A DNA stretch of 64,000 nt, taken from Chitinophagales bacterium. Lineage in GTDB: Bacteria > Bacteroidota > Bacteroidia > Chitinophagales > LD1. A program made the position numbers and the translations under genes. Below, one piece after another: positions 8,128 through 18,276 of this stretch (position 1 is its first letter; every line of letters starts with the position of its first letter). The DNA lies in contig JAHCHW010000004.1 in assembly GCA_026129525.1 (NCBI GenBank), positions 1-64,000 of the forward strand, read 5' to 3'. The notes beneath the pieces were generated by a model. The model was not told the DNA's origin, searched no databases, and worked only from the letters and a program-made list of their open reading frames with translations.

Positions 8128-10389
8128 TCAATCGTCATCATCATGCTTACTTGCTTTATTTTTTCGCAGTTTTAGTAATTCGCCAAGCCGCAGTTTAAAT
8201 CCTCCATTTACTATGGTCCCTTCTAAAGGCCCATACACTTCCGAAAACAGCGGGTGAGAGTAATCGGGGTTAGGTGTAACTACCGGTCCGTAGCTGGTTT
8301 GCCGTATGTTCAAAATGTTTTCGGCATTGGCAAATAGTACCACATACTTAAAATTGAGTTGCGTGTTTATTCCCAGTTCCCAAATACTTCGGGTAGTGCT
8401 ACCGGTACTAAGTTTTTGCGGACTGAAGTAGTACGCATCAACACTTAAACTGAGAATTTTAAACAACTCGCAACCTGCCATAAGCGCCAGTTGATGCTTG
8501 GCAGTAAGTTCGGCTATGCTCTTTACCCCGTTTATATTTCTGTTGTGGTCAATAAGCGTATAGTTTACGCCAAACTGAAACCCACGGTACGAAAGCCGCA
8601 GCCCTGTTTCAAATCCGCGTGAGTTGGCAAAGCCGTTCATATTGCGGTAATAAATAGCATCGCAGTCGGCTCCGCTGCAGTTATCCAAGTGTCCGGTGTC
8701 GCTCATTACCGGTCGGAAAAGATGGGTGTAAAAAAGCATTTGACTTACCGTGAGGCTTAGTCCGTTAATATTCGGAATGGTTACTACAAAATCGAGCGTG
8801 CCGCCTGCTGAAAGTTCAGGCTTTACGCCAACGCCAACAGGCAGTACATTTTTAAAATTTCTTTCCTCAGAATCTTCCTGAAATACAGTTGGCAGTTTGT
8901 AACCCATGCCCGCATTAAGGCGCGATGAAAAATGCTTTGTCCACTTGTGCAGCACCGCTACATGCGGCAGTACATTTACTTTATACACGTTGTTGTAATC
9001 AAAACGCACGCCTCCCGATACGGCACTCTTTTCATTGATGTGATACGTGTATTGCAAAAACAAACCAGCGGTAAGCAGGTTGTAACTTCTGTTGCGCCAG
9101 GTTGAATCTTCTTTTTTGTCCTCACTGAATTTATCGGTGCGGAAATCAAGCCCCAATACCACATCGTGTTTTTTGATGGGCAGGTGATAGTTCAACTCTG
9201 TTAATGAAGCCAGTTGTTTTCCTCCGAACGAATAAAAAGGCAATTGCAATGAGCGGTCGAAAAAGTTAACGGCATTTTTAAGGCGCAGCGTACCTGCTTT
9301 TTCAAAATCATATTCAAACCTGAAATTGGAGCCAAAGTGTGTTGAATTATTGCGCTCAAAGTAATTGTAAACCGAATCTTGCTTTCCCATTGTATACTGC
9401 ATGGTGCCGCCTAAGCGTTTTTCGCCTGCATACATTACGCCTACATTTAAACGTGCACGCTCATTGATGTAAAAATGCAATTGCGGGGCAACCGTGTAAC
9501 GTTCCAACTTAGGGTAATCGGTAAAGTTGTCGGCATTCCAGTCCTTGGGCGGTTGATTGCGGTATAACCCCATTACCGAAAAACCAACATGCTTAAATCG
9601 TTGCGAAAGGTAAGCACCGGCATCTACACTAAAAGTGCTTTCCATATTAAAAAGCACATCGTACACGCCTTCCTCTTCCGGCTCGCGCGATATTAGGTTA
9701 ACCACTCCCGCAATGGCATCGCCTCCGTAAAGCACTGATGCCGGCCCTTTAATTATCTCAATCTGCTTTAAATCCATAGGAGGAATTTGGGCAATGCCCA
9801 GCGCATTTGAAAGCCCGCCAAAAAAGGGCAAGCCGTCTTTCATTAACTGTGTGTACTTGCCGTTTAACCCCTGTAAGCGAATGTTGAATAAACCCGATGA
9901 AGCTGAAGTGCGCTGCACCTGCACGCCCGGCTGCTCCTTTACGGCATGCGAAATACTCGAAGGCTTATCAATGGAGCGCTCCATCATTTCTTCGTTTGCC
10001 ACCACATCAACCCGTATAGGCAGGTTTTCGGCTTTCTGATAATTGCGGGTAGTAACAATCACCACTTCTTCAAGTTCCTCTTGTTGCGGCTCTAACTGCA
10101 CCTTGTAAACCGTAATGGTTGATAACGGAAAAGTAAGTTTCAACTTCTTCCGAAAATAACCCACCATAGAAACTATAACTATCTGCTCACCATCGGGTAT
10201 TCCTTCTAAGCGTACAAAACCTGCCGAGTCGGAGTAAGCCAGCAATTCGGTTTTATCAATCAATACCACTGCACCTTCCAACGCTTCGTTCTCTTCTTTA
10301 TCAAAAATTTGTGCGGTAAATACATTTTGCCCCTGCGCGGTTAACGTGCCAATAACAATAACAGAAAAAACAAACAGTAACTTTTTCAA
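8128..10389 (-). CDS. TonB-dependent outer-membrane receptor
   Basis: 753-residue outer-membrane importer. A signal peptide (GTLTAQG) is followed by a carboxypeptidase-regulatory-like beta-sandwich (about 22-105) and a TonB-box-like EEVVIVTTR. The plug domain has PGVQVQRT, RLQGLNGKYTQLMKDG and EIIKGPASVLYGGDAIAGVVNLI, and a 22-stranded barrel follows. The pattern fits siderophore/metal or cobalamin receptors rather than SusC. The end is odd: after the expected last strand the protein continues with a charged tail, KLRKNKASKHDDDD, instead of ending in an aromatic residue. A TTG-N19-TATCTTCG promoter precedes it. Its substrate cannot be read from sequence. Confidence 0.87.
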   Translation of the reverse strand: MKKLLFVFSVIVIGTLTAQGQNVFTAQIFDKEENEALEGAVVLIDKTELLAYSDSAGFVRLEGIPDGEQIVIVSMVGYFRKKLKLTFPLSTITVYKVQLEPQQEELEEVVIVTTRNYQKAENLPIRVDVVANEEMMERSIDKPSSISHAVKEQPGVQVQRTSASSGLFNIRLQGLNGKYTQLMKDGLPFFGGLSNALGIAQIPPMDLKQIEIIKGPASVLYGGDAIAGVVNLISREPEEEGVYDVLFNMESTFSVDAGAYLSQRFKHVGFSVMGLYRNQPPKDWNADNFTDYPKLERYTVAPQLHFYINERARLNVGVMYAGEKRLGGTMQYTMGKQDSVYNYFERNNSTHFGSNFRFEYDFEKAGTLRLKNAVNFFDRSLQLPFYSFGGKQLASLTELNYHLPIKKHDVVLGLDFRTDKFSEDKKEDSTWRNRSYNLLTAGLFLQYTYHINEKSAVSGGVRFDYNNVYKVNVLPHVAVLHKWTKHFSSRLNAGMGYKLPTVFQEDSEERNFKNVLPVGVGVKPELSAGGTLDFVVTIPNINGLSLTVSQMLFYTHLFRPVMSDTGHLDNCSGADCDAIYYRNMNGFANSRGFETGLRLSYRGFQFGVNYTLIDHNRNINGVKSIAELTAKHQLALMAGCELFKILSLSVDAYYFSPQKLSTGSTTRSIWELGINTQLNFKYVVLFANAENILNIRQTSYGPVVTPNPDYSHPLFSEVYGPLEGTIVNGGFKLRLGELLKLRKNKASKHDDDD

Positions 10390-10405
10390 GAAAGCAAATA
10401 TTGAT

Positions 10406-10435
10406 CGAAGATAGCACGTAGCATTTTTAAAGCAA
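10406..10435 (-). promoter_or_regulatory. Promoter TTG-N19-TATCTTCG of the TonB receptor gene
   Basis: On the minus strand TTG (10435-10433) is followed after 19 bp by TATCTTCG (10413-10406), 16 bp before the ATG. Spacing matches the Bacteroidota sigma-A pattern TTG-N19-TAnnTTTG, but with C for T at the seventh base of the box. Confidence 0.65.
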
Positions 10436-10528
10436 TTGTTCCTAAAAAGATACTGCTACTTTGAATGAATAGGTTGGATAGGTTGTAAATAACCGAAGTT
10501 GAACAAGCACAACATACCAACACAGCAA

Positions 10529-10560
10529 TTTGTAAACAAGCAGTAGAATTTTATACTTTG
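10529..10560 (+). promoter_or_regulatory. Promoter TTTG-N19-TATACTTTG of the second TonB receptor gene
   Basis: TTTG (10529-10532) and TATACTTTG (10552-10560) are 19 bp apart and 18 bp before ATG 10579. The box has one base more than TAnnTTTG. A TTG start overlapping this box (10558) was therefore not used for the gene. Confidence 0.55.
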
Positions 10561-10578
10561 CCCCTAACAACCCAAGGT

Positions 10579-12957
10579 ATGCGTCAAGTTTTGCTGACAA
10601 GCAGTTTATTTTTTCTTTTCATTCACTTATCGTTTTCACAAACAGCCACCCTTAAAGGAACCGTAAAAGACGGTTCTACCGGAGAACTGTTGGAAAGCGC
10701 ATCGGTAGTGCAGTTACCCGCCAACGGCACTACTACCGATGAAAAAGGCAATTACGAATTACAGGTTACTTCCGGCAACATCACCATTGTAGTAAGCTAC
10801 ATTGGCATGAAACCCGACACTCAATCGCTGAAAGTAAAAGAGGGAGAAATAAAAACACTCAACATAACCCTTGGCGGAAGCCCTGTTGAATTGCAGCAGG
10901 TGGTAATTGGCGAAAACAAAATTGGCGTGAAGATGCAGAAGGTAACCCAGAGCGTGGACGTTATGAAACCTCGCCTGCTGGAAGCCAACAATATTACCAA
11001 TATGCAGGGTGCGGTAAACAAAATACCGGGTGTAACCGTGCTTGACGGGCAAATGAGCATACGCGGGGGTAGCGGCTATGCGTACGGTTCAGGGAGCAGA
11101 GTATTATTGGTAATTGATGAAATGCCCCTGATGACTGCCGACCGCGGAGAAATTAAGTGGCCCTTTATTCCCATTGAAAATGTGGAGCAGATGGAAGTAA
11201 TTAAAGGAGCTTCTACCATGCAGTACGGTTCTTCGGCTTTAAATGGGGTGTTGAACGTAACCACCGCTTATGCCCGCGATACCCCTTCTACCCGTATGAC
11301 TTTCTTTTATGAAGGAATGGGCAAGCCTCCGGTTGACTCGTTTCAATGGTGGAAACGCGATGGGCAGTTTTTTAATAACCCCAACACAGCGGGCATGAGT
11401 TTTTTGCATAAGCAGAAATTCGGTGCGGTTGATTTTGTGATAGGTGGAATGCTGCAAGGTTCACAAAGCCATTTGAATGAGGAGTACGATTACTTTACCC
11501 GCTTTAATACTAAACTTCGCTGGCAGCCTAAAAAGTTGCAGCGCCTTACTCTGGAGTTAACTACCAACCTTATGTACCGCAAAAGCGGCTTTCAGTTTTA
11601 CTGGAAAGATGGCGGACATCCTTATCTCTCCGCCAGCGGTGTAGATATTGACGAGCGTTACTTTTATGCTTTTATTGACCCCAAAATCCGTTTTGTTGAC
11701 AAGAAAAATAACCAACACAAACTCTATACAAGAATTTTCAGGCAGAACAATTTAGACGGGCAAACCGATTTCTGGATTTTCGGGGTGGACTATCAGTTCC
11801 GTCACGATTTTGGGAAAATTTTCAGAATACTTACCGGAGTTCGTAACGAACATTGGATGGTGAATGACGGTACGCTCGGAAAACACGTTGCCGATTTTGG
11901 CGGAGGCTTTGTGCAAGGCGAAGTAAACTACAAGTGGTTTTCGATGAACCTGGGAATTCGCGAAGAATACGTGCGGTTAGACAGCGCTATTCGCCCCACT
12001 ATTCCTGTTGTGCGTGTTGGTATGAATTTCGAAATCCGGAAATTTAATTACATCCGTGCTTCGTTCGGGCAGGCATTCCGTGTTCCCAGTATTGCCGAGC
12101 GGTTTGTGGACTACAACCTTGCCGGCATTCGTATATTGCCAAACCCTACCGTTCGCCCCGAGCGCGGCTTTACTGCCGAACTCGGCTACAAACGCAGTTT
12201 AAAAATAGGCAACTGGCTTGGCTACTTCGATGCCGTAATGTTTTGGACAGAGTTTAAGGACATGATAGAATTTACCTTCGGCACCAAGTTCGATAACACG
12301 GGTTTCTATCCTTACTTCCAGTCGCAAAACGTAAGCAAGGCACGCATCTTCGGTTGGGAACTTTCTACCTATGGCGAAGGGAAAATTGGTCCGGTTGATT
12401 TTACCACGCTGTTAGGCTACACGTACTTTTATGGAGTGGATTTGAACGATACGGCTACTACCAAAAATGTTGGCGACTTTTTGGGCGATGCCTTTACACA
12501 CTTCGTATTGCCTACTCCAAAGTCGGAGCCGGCTAATCCTTCAGCCGACTACGAAGTGTGGGACTCGCTTACACGCGGTATGCTCAAGTATCGGAACCCG
12601 CATACGTTTAAAGCCGATTTCGACTTTGTTCTTTTCGACAAGTACCGCTTTGGCACATCAATACAGTATTATGGTTTTATGAGCCGCGTTGATAAAATAT
12701 TTGAAGTGTTTATTAACGATGTAAAACAAAAGCGGCAGCAGCGCCTTAACCGTGGCGATGTAGCCTGGGATTTACGTGCCGGTTACGACTTTAACCGAAA
12801 CATTACGCTCAATTTTTTAGTGAAAAATGTTCTCAATGCCGATTACGCCATCCGTATTGCCAAACCCGATAAACCAAGAACGTACACTGTACAGTTAGTG
12901 GTAAGCTTTGGAGGCAGCAGCAAAACCGTAGCGCAAAGCAGGTTTAATAATATTTGA
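10579..12957 (+). CDS. TonB-dependent outer-membrane receptor
   Basis: Second importer, 792 residues from ATG 10579; an upstream TTG in the same frame overlaps the promoter box and would spoil the signal peptide RQVLLTSSLFFLFIHLSFSQ. It has a carboxypeptidase-regulatory-like domain (TLKGTVKDGSTGELLESASV), then a plug with GVTVLDGQMSIRGGSGYAYG and MEVIKGASTMQYGSSALNGV, then a barrel ending near LVVSFGGS. It differs from its divergent neighbour in sequence, so they are not a recent duplication. The two receptor genes share a 189-bp intergenic region and may be co-regulated. Ligand is unknown. Confidence 0.87.
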   Translation: MRQVLLTSSLFFLFIHLSFSQTATLKGTVKDGSTGELLESASVVQLPANGTTTDEKGNYELQVTSGNITIVVSYIGMKPDTQSLKVKEGEIKTLNITLGGSPVELQQVVIGENKIGVKMQKVTQSVDVMKPRLLEANNITNMQGAVNKIPGVTVLDGQMSIRGGSGYAYGSGSRVLLVIDEMPLMTADRGEIKWPFIPIENVEQMEVIKGASTMQYGSSALNGVLNVTTAYARDTPSTRMTFFYEGMGKPPVDSFQWWKRDGQFFNNPNTAGMSFLHKQKFGAVDFVIGGMLQGSQSHLNEEYDYFTRFNTKLRWQPKKLQRLTLELTTNLMYRKSGFQFYWKDGGHPYLSASGVDIDERYFYAFIDPKIRFVDKKNNQHKLYTRIFRQNNLDGQTDFWIFGVDYQFRHDFGKIFRILTGVRNEHWMVNDGTLGKHVADFGGGFVQGEVNYKWFSMNLGIREEYVRLDSAIRPTIPVVRVGMNFEIRKFNYIRASFGQAFRVPSIAERFVDYNLAGIRILPNPTVRPERGFTAELGYKRSLKIGNWLGYFDAVMFWTEFKDMIEFTFGTKFDNTGFYPYFQSQNVSKARIFGWELSTYGEGKIGPVDFTTLLGYTYFYGVDLNDTATTKNVGDFLGDAFTHFVLPTPKSEPANPSADYEVWDSLTRGMLKYRNPHTFKADFDFVLFDKYRFGTSIQYYGFMSRVDKIFEVFINDVKQKRQQRLNRGDVAWDLRAGYDFNRNITLNFLVKNVLNADYAIRIAKPDKPRTYTVQLVVSFGGSSKTVAQSRFNNI

Positions 12958-12998
12958 TGCGGTTTGGGATTTTTCTATTTCAGAAGAGCAGTAGAAAC

Positions 12999-13487
12999 CT
13001 ATTTGTATCGTTTGCCGAAAAATTTGACACTCAGATATACCTCATGTCCGGCATAAACTGAACCACCACTGGCGATTTGGTACATCACAAAACTTATATT
13101 GCTAAAACTATCATAAGCAGCGTATTGCATAACGGGTTTCATAAAAACTTTACATGAATTGTCCTTTTTAGACACGTCAATTCCGTTGGTAGTGTAGCCA
13201 CCGTTACCGATATAGCCAATCACCTTTATAACAGAGTCTTCTCCATTAAAGGTTGCTGATGAGTCGTTGTTTGCAATAACTTCAATAGAAAATGGTTTAT
13301 CTGAAAAAGCCATGCATGACTGAGTCCCTCCTACAGACAGTTTTCCCTCGTAAACGCCATTCATATGTTTGTACGGAGCAACAACCGAATCAATTGTAGG
13401 CGGTTTTGTTGGCTCATCAACCTCTGCTTTCTTGCACGAAGAATAAAAAAGCAAAACAATAGCTAGTAGTGTTAGCCTGAACCACAT
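12999..13487 (-). CDS. Putative lipoprotein, unknown function
   Basis: 162 residues from ATG 13487. An in-frame upstream start at 13529 would place 14 charged residues before the signal and is less likely. The signal peptide WFRLTLLAIVLLFYSSC ends in a lipobox with Cys at 17, followed by KKAEVDEPTKPPT, a typical Bacteroidota surface-lipoprotein linker. The mature part (about 120 residues, NGVYEGKLSVGGTQSC, KDNSCKVFMKP) looks like a small beta-rich domain. I do not recognise the family. It is convergent with the TonB receptor gene, 41 bp apart. Confidence 0.65.
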   Translation of the reverse strand: MWFRLTLLAIVLLFYSSCKKAEVDEPTKPPTIDSVVAPYKHMNGVYEGKLSVGGTQSCMAFSDKPFSIEVIANNDSSATFNGEDSVIKVIGYIGNGGYTTNGIDVSKKDNSCKVFMKPVMQYAAYDSFSNISFVMYQIASGGSVYAGHEVYLSVKFFGKRYK

Positions 13488-13678
13488 GAAAGCAAGATAA
13501 AACCTTTTTTCCTCACATTGCAGCATCAACTCAAAACAGTTCTTCCGAGGTACATATTACAACAACGCTGAAGAAGTTTCAAATCCGTAAAATCTGCATA
13601 AGCGAAGCATTAACTCCACGGCAGTATTTACTGAGTATCCTTCCCCCAAAACTTCTAAAAGATTCTATCCCGCTCCTC

Positions 13679-15001
13679 TTAAATATCGCGGTTCACATCA
13701 AACTGCTCCAAGTAGTCGGCTACTTTGCGAACAAAGCTGCCGCCTAACGAGCCGTCAATAATGCGGTGGTCGTAACTGTGCGAAAGGAACATCATGTGAC
13801 GGATGCCGATGGTATCGCCTTCGGGGGTTTCAATTACTACGGGCTTTTTCTTAATGGCACCGGTGGCTAAAATGGCAACCTGCGGCTGTAGTATAACAGG
13901 CGTGCCCATTACGTTACCGAAAGTGCCTACGTTAGAAACTGTATAAGTGCCGCCTTCAATTTCATCGGCTTTCAGTTTACCCTGGCGGGCGCGACCGGCA
14001 AGGTCGTTTACCTTTTTTGCCAGCCCAACCATGTTTAGCATATCGGCATTTTTAATTACGGGCACTATGAGGTTACCCGTTGGCATTGCGGCTGCCATAC
14101 CAATATTGATGTCTTTTTTAAGAATAATGTTGCTACCGTCAACCGATGAATTTACCATCGGAAAATCGCGGAGGGCGCGGCAAACCGCTTCAATAAAAAT
14201 AGGAGTGAAGGTGAGGTTCTCGCCATACAAATCCTGAAACTTCTTTTTCACCTTGTTGCGCCATAGCACAATGTTGGTTACATCGGCTTCTACAAACGAG
14301 GTTACGTGGGCTGAAGTGCTCTTGCTTTTTACCATGTTATCGGCAATAAGCCTTCGCATACGGTCCATTTCAATTATTTCCACGTTGCCGGAGTATGATT
14401 TTGTGGCAGATATAGCAGTATCCGTAACTTCTGACTTCTGACTTCTGACTTCTGATTTCTCTGTTATACTTTGCTCGTTTTTAACTGCCGCTTTGTTTCC
14501 TCTGCCGGCTACATACTCCAATATATCTTTCTTGGTTACTCTGCCTCCTGCACCGGTGCCGGGCAGTGTTTCCAGTTCACTCATGGCAATGCCTTCCTGC
14601 CTTGCAATGTTCAATACCAACGGTGAATAGAACCGGTCAGCGGCAACGCCAACCGTTTGCTGAGTTGCAGTTTTTACCACTTTAGCTTCTGCCTTTTGAA
14701 CAGGAACTTCAACAGTTTGATTGCTAACTTCTGATTTCTGATTTCTGTTTGCTCCGGCTGCTTCGGTTTCAAGTATTGCTACCGCCTTGCCAACCGCCAC
14801 TACATCACCTTCTTTAAACAGCAATTTGGTTAGTACCCCTTCAACAGGCGAAGGCACTTCAGAGTCCACTTTATCGGTAGCAATTTCCAGAACAGGTTCA
14901 TCTAACTTTACGGTATCGCCCTCTTTTTTCAGCCATTTTAAAATAGTGGCTTCGGTAATACTTTCTCCCATTTTGGGCATTATCAATTCAAACTTCGCCA
15001 T
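13679..15001 (-). CDS. 2-oxoacid dehydrogenase E2 (dihydrolipoamide acyltransferase)
   Basis: 440-residue E2 core enzyme that moves an acyl group from lipoamide to CoA in the pyruvate or branched-chain 2-oxoacid dehydrogenase complex. Lipoyl domain about 1-77 (lysine in EIATDKVDSEV), peripheral-subunit-binding domain about 125-160 (SPLVLNIARQEGI, GAGGRVTKKDIL), catalytic domain about 212-440 with SYDHRIIDGSLGG holding the His and Asp. Both interdomain linkers contain seven-base tandem repeats translated as NQKSEVSNQ and KSEVRSQKSEV. Its natural partner is the fused E1 at 49876-51867. E3 is not in the window. Substrate (pyruvate or branched-chain) is unresolved. Confidence 0.88.
   Translation of the reverse strand: MAKFELIMPKMGESITEATILKWLKKEGDTVKLDEPVLEIATDKVDSEVPSPVEGVLTKLLFKEGDVVAVGKAVAILETEAAGANRNQKSEVSNQTVEVPVQKAEAKVVKTATQQTVGVAADRFYSPLVLNIARQEGIAMSELETLPGTGAGGRVTKKDILEYVAGRGNKAAVKNEQSITEKSEVRSQKSEVTDTAISATKSYSGNVEIIEMDRMRRLIADNMVKSKSTSAHVTSFVEADVTNIVLWRNKVKKKFQDLYGENLTFTPIFIEAVCRALRDFPMVNSSVDGSNIILKKDINIGMAAAMPTGNLIVPVIKNADMLNMVGLAKKVNDLAGRARQGKLKADEIEGGTYTVSNVGTFGNVMGTPVILQPQVAILATGAIKKKPVVIETPEGDTIGIRHMMFLSHSYDHRIIDGSLGGSFVRKVADYLEQFDVNRDI
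14427..14462 (-). repeat. Seven-base tandem array in the second E2 linker
   Basis: The unit TCTGACT (plus strand) repeats about five times with one variant, TCTGATT. On the coding strand it reads in frame as KSEVRSQKSEV. Because three units equal 21 bases, the peptide repeats every 7 residues. It lies between the subunit-binding and catalytic domains. Confidence 0.85.
14727..14748 (-). repeat. Seven-base tandem array in the first E2 linker
   Basis: About three copies of CTGATTT (plus strand). On the coding strand they give RNQKSEVSNQ, between the lipoyl and subunit-binding domains. The unit differs by one base from that of the second array in the same gene. Confidence 0.75.
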
Positions 15002-15116
15002 TCATTGTTTTTTGTGCGGGCTAAAAATAACGCGATTGGGCAAATACGGAAAAGACTGCTTTCTGAACGGAGGAGTATCAGGGTAGAAAACAAACAAAGT
15101 TCCTCACTTGCTTTTT

Positions 15117-15124
15117 TACTTTTG
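15117..15124 (+). promoter_or_regulatory. Promoter -7 element TACTTTTG
   Basis: TACTTTTG matches TAnnTTTG and lies 19 bp before the ATG of the membrane-protein gene at 15144. No good -33 TTG was found at 17-23 bp. Confidence 0.5.
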
Positions 15125-15143
15125 TTAGCATACTGAACGCCTG

Positions 15144-15899
15144 ATGAACATTCCTGCCGTTACCTTTAAAACAACTTCGCATGATTTTAAAAGCATGGGC
15201 AGGCTGCTATGGGTAATGGTAACTGCCGGCATGGCAGGTATGTATCTGCTTCTTATGCTTTCCGGAAATGTTGTAATGGGAATGATAGGGCTTATTGTTC
15301 CCATGCTGTTGGTTATCGGTTTTACTTCGGGCAGTACAGAATACTCGATGGATGGAGAAGGGCTTAGTAAACATCTAACAACGTATTTGCGAAGCCGTAA
15401 AGTAGGCAAGCTATATCCGTGGTCGGCAGTAAAGAGTTATAAAATCGGCAGCGATTTAAGTCGTTCGTATGGTGAGTACAACTATTTGGAAATAAACTTT
15501 ACCGGCAACGATACATGGCAGTTAACAGACCAAAAAGATAAAGTGGGTTTCGAAAGTTTTAAGCAGGTATTTTTACAAGCCGTTGCGGTTTACAATGCGC
15601 AAGATGCAACCGCGCCCGATATTGCGATGGTCCCTCATGTACCCATCGCTGCAACTGCTGTCAGTGATATTTCGGTCGAAACAACTTCTACTCAAAAAAT
15701 TGAACAGAAAAAATCGTTTTATGAAACTGCGTGGGCAAAAGTGTTTTTTTGGGCAATGGCATTCTTGATTTCGGGCGTAATGGGTTTTCTTTTCCTTAAC
15801 CCTGAGTACGGCAGTGTCGCTACTACTTTTAGGTTATTGTTTGTTATTATGCCCGGTATGGCGTACCTCTATTATAGGGTATATGTAAAGCGGGGTTAG
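15144..15899 (+). CDS. Membrane protein with PH-like domain, unknown function
   Basis: 251 residues. Two membrane helices (about 19-55, rich in Met/Gly/Leu) are followed by a soluble region (about 60-155) with GLSKHLTTYL, YPWSAVKSYK and NYLEINFTG. Alternating hydrophobic strands with this PWSAVKSY element resemble the bacterial PH-like (YcxB-type) domain. After a polar linker two more helices (about 195-245) follow. A plus-strand promoter box precedes it. Stop is 3 bp from the convergent next gene. The domain call is by eye and the function is unknown. Confidence 0.65.
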   Translation: MNIPAVTFKTTSHDFKSMGRLLWVMVTAGMAGMYLLLMLSGNVVMGMIGLIVPMLLVIGFTSGSTEYSMDGEGLSKHLTTYLRSRKVGKLYPWSAVKSYKIGSDLSRSYGEYNYLEINFTGNDTWQLTDQKDKVGFESFKQVFLQAVAVYNAQDATAPDIAMVPHVPIAATAVSDISVETTSTQKIEQKKSFYETAWAKVFFWAMAFLISGVMGFLFLNPEYGSVATTFRLLFVIMPGMAYLYYRVYVKRG

Positions 15900-15902
15900 G
15901 AT

Positions 15903-16301
15903 TTAATCTCTACGGTCGGTTATGGTTACAAAACCTGAAGTAAGCAGTTGTGCGCGTTCATTGTAAACTTCTACTTTGTAATAACCGGGTTTAACGAAAT
16001 AAAGTTTTTTCCAAACACGTTTCCATGCGGGGCGCGCGTGCACTTTCAGGTCGGCATAAATTTCACCGCTCTTTTCACCTATCATATCGTACACGCGGTA
16101 CTGAAGTTTCGATGTGCCTATACTATCGGTATGGCTAACAATCAAATAAATTGTAACTGTTTCACCGTTCCAGTAAAAAATATCGGATTTACCGATGCAG
16201 GTTTCGGCACTGTCACCGGCACAAAAATCCAGTTGCCATTGAGCATAGCTGCCAAACACACTCAACACTGCCAACACCAAAAGGAGCAGTTTCTTTTTCA
16301 C
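15903..16301 (-). CDS. Secreted protein of unknown function
   Basis: 132 residues with a clear signal peptide (KKKLLLLVLAVLSVFGSYAQ). The mature part has two cysteines (FCAGDSAETC) and a beta-rich pattern ending with KPGYYKVEVYNERAQLLTSG, like small Ig-like or C2-like domains that end secreted proteins. It carries no T9SS sorting domain. It is convergent with the PH-like gene and divergent from lepA. I do not recognise the family. Confidence 0.6.
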   Translation of the reverse strand: MKKKLLLLVLAVLSVFGSYAQWQLDFCAGDSAETCIGKSDIFYWNGETVTIYLIVSHTDSIGTSKLQYRVYDMIGEKSGEIYADLKVHARPAWKRVWKKLYFVKPGYYKVEVYNERAQLLTSGFVTITDRRD

Positions 16302-16447
16302 GTGTCCTCAATATAGCGCTATAATGGCTGCTTGTCAAGCAAAGCATTTTCATTAACAAACGCCTTCTCTTATTTTAAAGTGATTAGCAACCTTGTTTCA
16401 GTTGCTTTTAGGCATAGTGGGCATTCTTACCCCCTCAAAACTTTCCA

Positions 16448-16455
16448 TATATTCG
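16448..16455 (+). promoter_or_regulatory. Promoter -7 element TATATTCG of lepA
   Basis: TATATTCG followed by CGCCC, only 8 bp before the lepA ATG. The transcript would start within a few bases of the start codon, so the mRNA is predicted to be leaderless or nearly so. Confidence 0.45.
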
Positions 16456-16463
16456 CGCCCTCT

Positions 16464-18254
16464 ATGGAAAACATCCGTAATTTTTGCATTATAGCACACA
16501 TTGATCACGGCAAAAGCACCCTTGCCGACCGGCTTATTGAAACTACCAAAACTATCAGTGAGCGCAAAATGATGGACACCGTGCTGGATAACATGGATTT
16601 AGAGCGCGAGCGCGGTATTACCATTAAAAGCCACGCCATTCAAATGGATTTACTGCATGACGGCAAAAAATATGTATTGAACCTGATTGACACCCCCGGG
16701 CATGTTGACTTCAGTTACGAAGTATCGCGCTCCTTAGCTGCTTGTGAAGGTGCTTTGTTGTTGGTTGATGCCTCACAGGGAATACAGGCACAAACCATTT
16801 CCAACTTATACTTAGCGGTAGAACAGAACCTCACCATCATTCCGGTTATCAATAAAATTGACATGCCGGGCGCCAACCCCGAAGCGGTAGAAGACCAAAT
16901 GATGGCGTTGGTAGGCTGCAAGCGCGAAGAAATTATTCGCGCATCGGGCAGAACGGGCGAAGGGGTAGATAAAATTTTTGAAGCAATTATTAACCGTATT
17001 CCCGCACCCAAAGGAAACCCCGATGCTCCTTTGCGTGCTTTGATTTTCGATTCTATGTTCAACTCCTTCCGTGGGGTAATTGCTTACTACCGTATTCTTG
17101 ATGGAAGTTTAAAAAAAGGTGAGCACGTAAAATTCGTAAACACCGGTGCCGACTACATTGCTGATGAAGTGGGCATTTTACGCTTTGATTTGGAGCCGCG
17201 TAATGAAGTAAAAACGGGTGATGTGGGCTACATTATCACCGGCATAAAAAATGCCAAGGAGATTAAAGTAGGTGATACCATTACCTCTTTTTCTAATCCG
17301 TGCAAAGAAGCCATTCACGGTTTTGAAGATGTAAAGCCCATGGTGTTTGCGGGTATTTACCCCATGGACAACGATGACTATGCCGACCTGCGCGATTCGC
17401 TCGAAAAACTGCAACTGAACGATGCTTCGCTGGTATTTGAGCCGGAAACTTCCATTGCGCTCGGCTTTGGTTTCCGCTGCGGATTTCTCGGATTGTTACA
17501 CCTCGATATTGTAAAGGAACGTTTGGAGCGCGAGTACGACATGACGATTCTCTGCACCGTTCCGCAGGTAAGTTACGATGCATACTTAACCAATGGCGAT
17601 AAAGTTACGATTCACAATCCTGCCGATATGCCCGACATACAGCGCATTGAACGGCTTGAAGAGCCATACATAAAAGCACAGGTTATTACCAAGCCCGAAT
17701 ACATAGGTTCCATTATGACCTTGTGTATGGATAAGCGTGGTATTCTCACCAATCAGAGCTACCTTACCGAAGACCGTGTAGAATTGATGTTCGAAATGCC
17801 CTTGGCAGAAATTGTATTCGATTTTTACGACCGTCTTAAATCTATTTCGCGCGGGTATGCTTCGTTCGATTATCACCCCATTGGCTACCGTCCCGGTGAT
17901 TTAGTAAAACTTGATATACTGCTTAATGGTGAACAAGTGGATGCGTTCAGCGCCATGATTCACCGCAGCAAAGCGGAAGAGTTTGGCAGAAAAATGTGCG
18001 AGAAACTGAAAGAACTGATACCGCGGCAAATGTTTATGATTCCGATACAGGCAGCCATAGGTGCTAAAATTATTGCCCGCGAAAATATTTCGGCTATGCG
18101 TAAAGATGTTACCGCCAAATGTTACGGAGGCGATATTTCGCGTAAACGCAAACTGTTGGAAAAGCAGAAGAAGGGAAAGAAAAAGATGCGGCAATTTGGT
18201 AAAGTAGAAGTGCCGCAAGAAGCATTTATAGCTGTACTTAAGCTCAACGATTAG
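16464..18254 (+). CDS. lepA: Elongation factor 4 (LepA), back-translocating GTPase
   Basis: 596 residues from ATG 16464 ([19 protein letters not shown]), which is the usual N-terminus of LepA; an upstream in-frame TTG at 16332 would add 44 residues that do not belong to the family. GTPase motifs: AHIDHGKS (G1), RGITIK (G2), DTPGHVDF (G3), NKIDMPGA (G4). The C-terminal LepA-specific domain ends with [23 protein letters not shown]. It acts on stalled ribosomes in the cytoplasm. It stands as a single gene, with a hairpin 23 bp behind it. Confidence 0.97.
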   Translation: MENIRNFCIIAHIDHGKSTLADRLIETTKTISERKMMDTVLDNMDLERERGITIKSHAIQMDLLHDGKKYVLNLIDTPGHVDFSYEVSRSLAACEGALLLVDASQGIQAQTISNLYLAVEQNLTIIPVINKIDMPGANPEAVEDQMMALVGCKREEIIRASGRTGEGVDKIFEAIINRIPAPKGNPDAPLRALIFDSMFNSFRGVIAYYRILDGSLKKGEHVKFVNTGADYIADEVGILRFDLEPRNEVKTGDVGYIITGIKNAKEIKVGDTITSFSNPCKEAIHGFEDVKPMVFAGIYPMDNDDYADLRDSLEKLQLNDASLVFEPETSIALGFGFRCGFLGLLHLDIVKERLEREYDMTILCTVPQVSYDAYLTNGDKVTIHNPADMPDIQRIERLEEPYIKAQVITKPEYIGSIMTLCMDKRGILTNQSYLTEDRVELMFEMPLAEIVFDFYDRLKSISRGYASFDYHPIGYRPGDLVKLDILLNGEQVDAFSAMIHRSKAEEFGRKMCEKLKELIPRQMFMIPIQAAIGAKIIARENISAMRKDVTAKCYGGDISRKRKLLEKQKKGKKKMRQFGKVEVPQEAFIAVLKLND

Positions 18255-18276
18255 CAAAAATAAGATGAGCGCCCCC

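Noticed and set aside
14427..14462. Seven-base tandem repeats considered as CRISPR
   Set aside because: Units are contiguous without spacers, and no cas genes lie in the window.
16332..16463. Upstream TTG start extending LepA by 44 residues
   Set aside because: The usual LepA N-terminus begins at ATG 16464, and the TATATTCG promoter box lies inside the extension.
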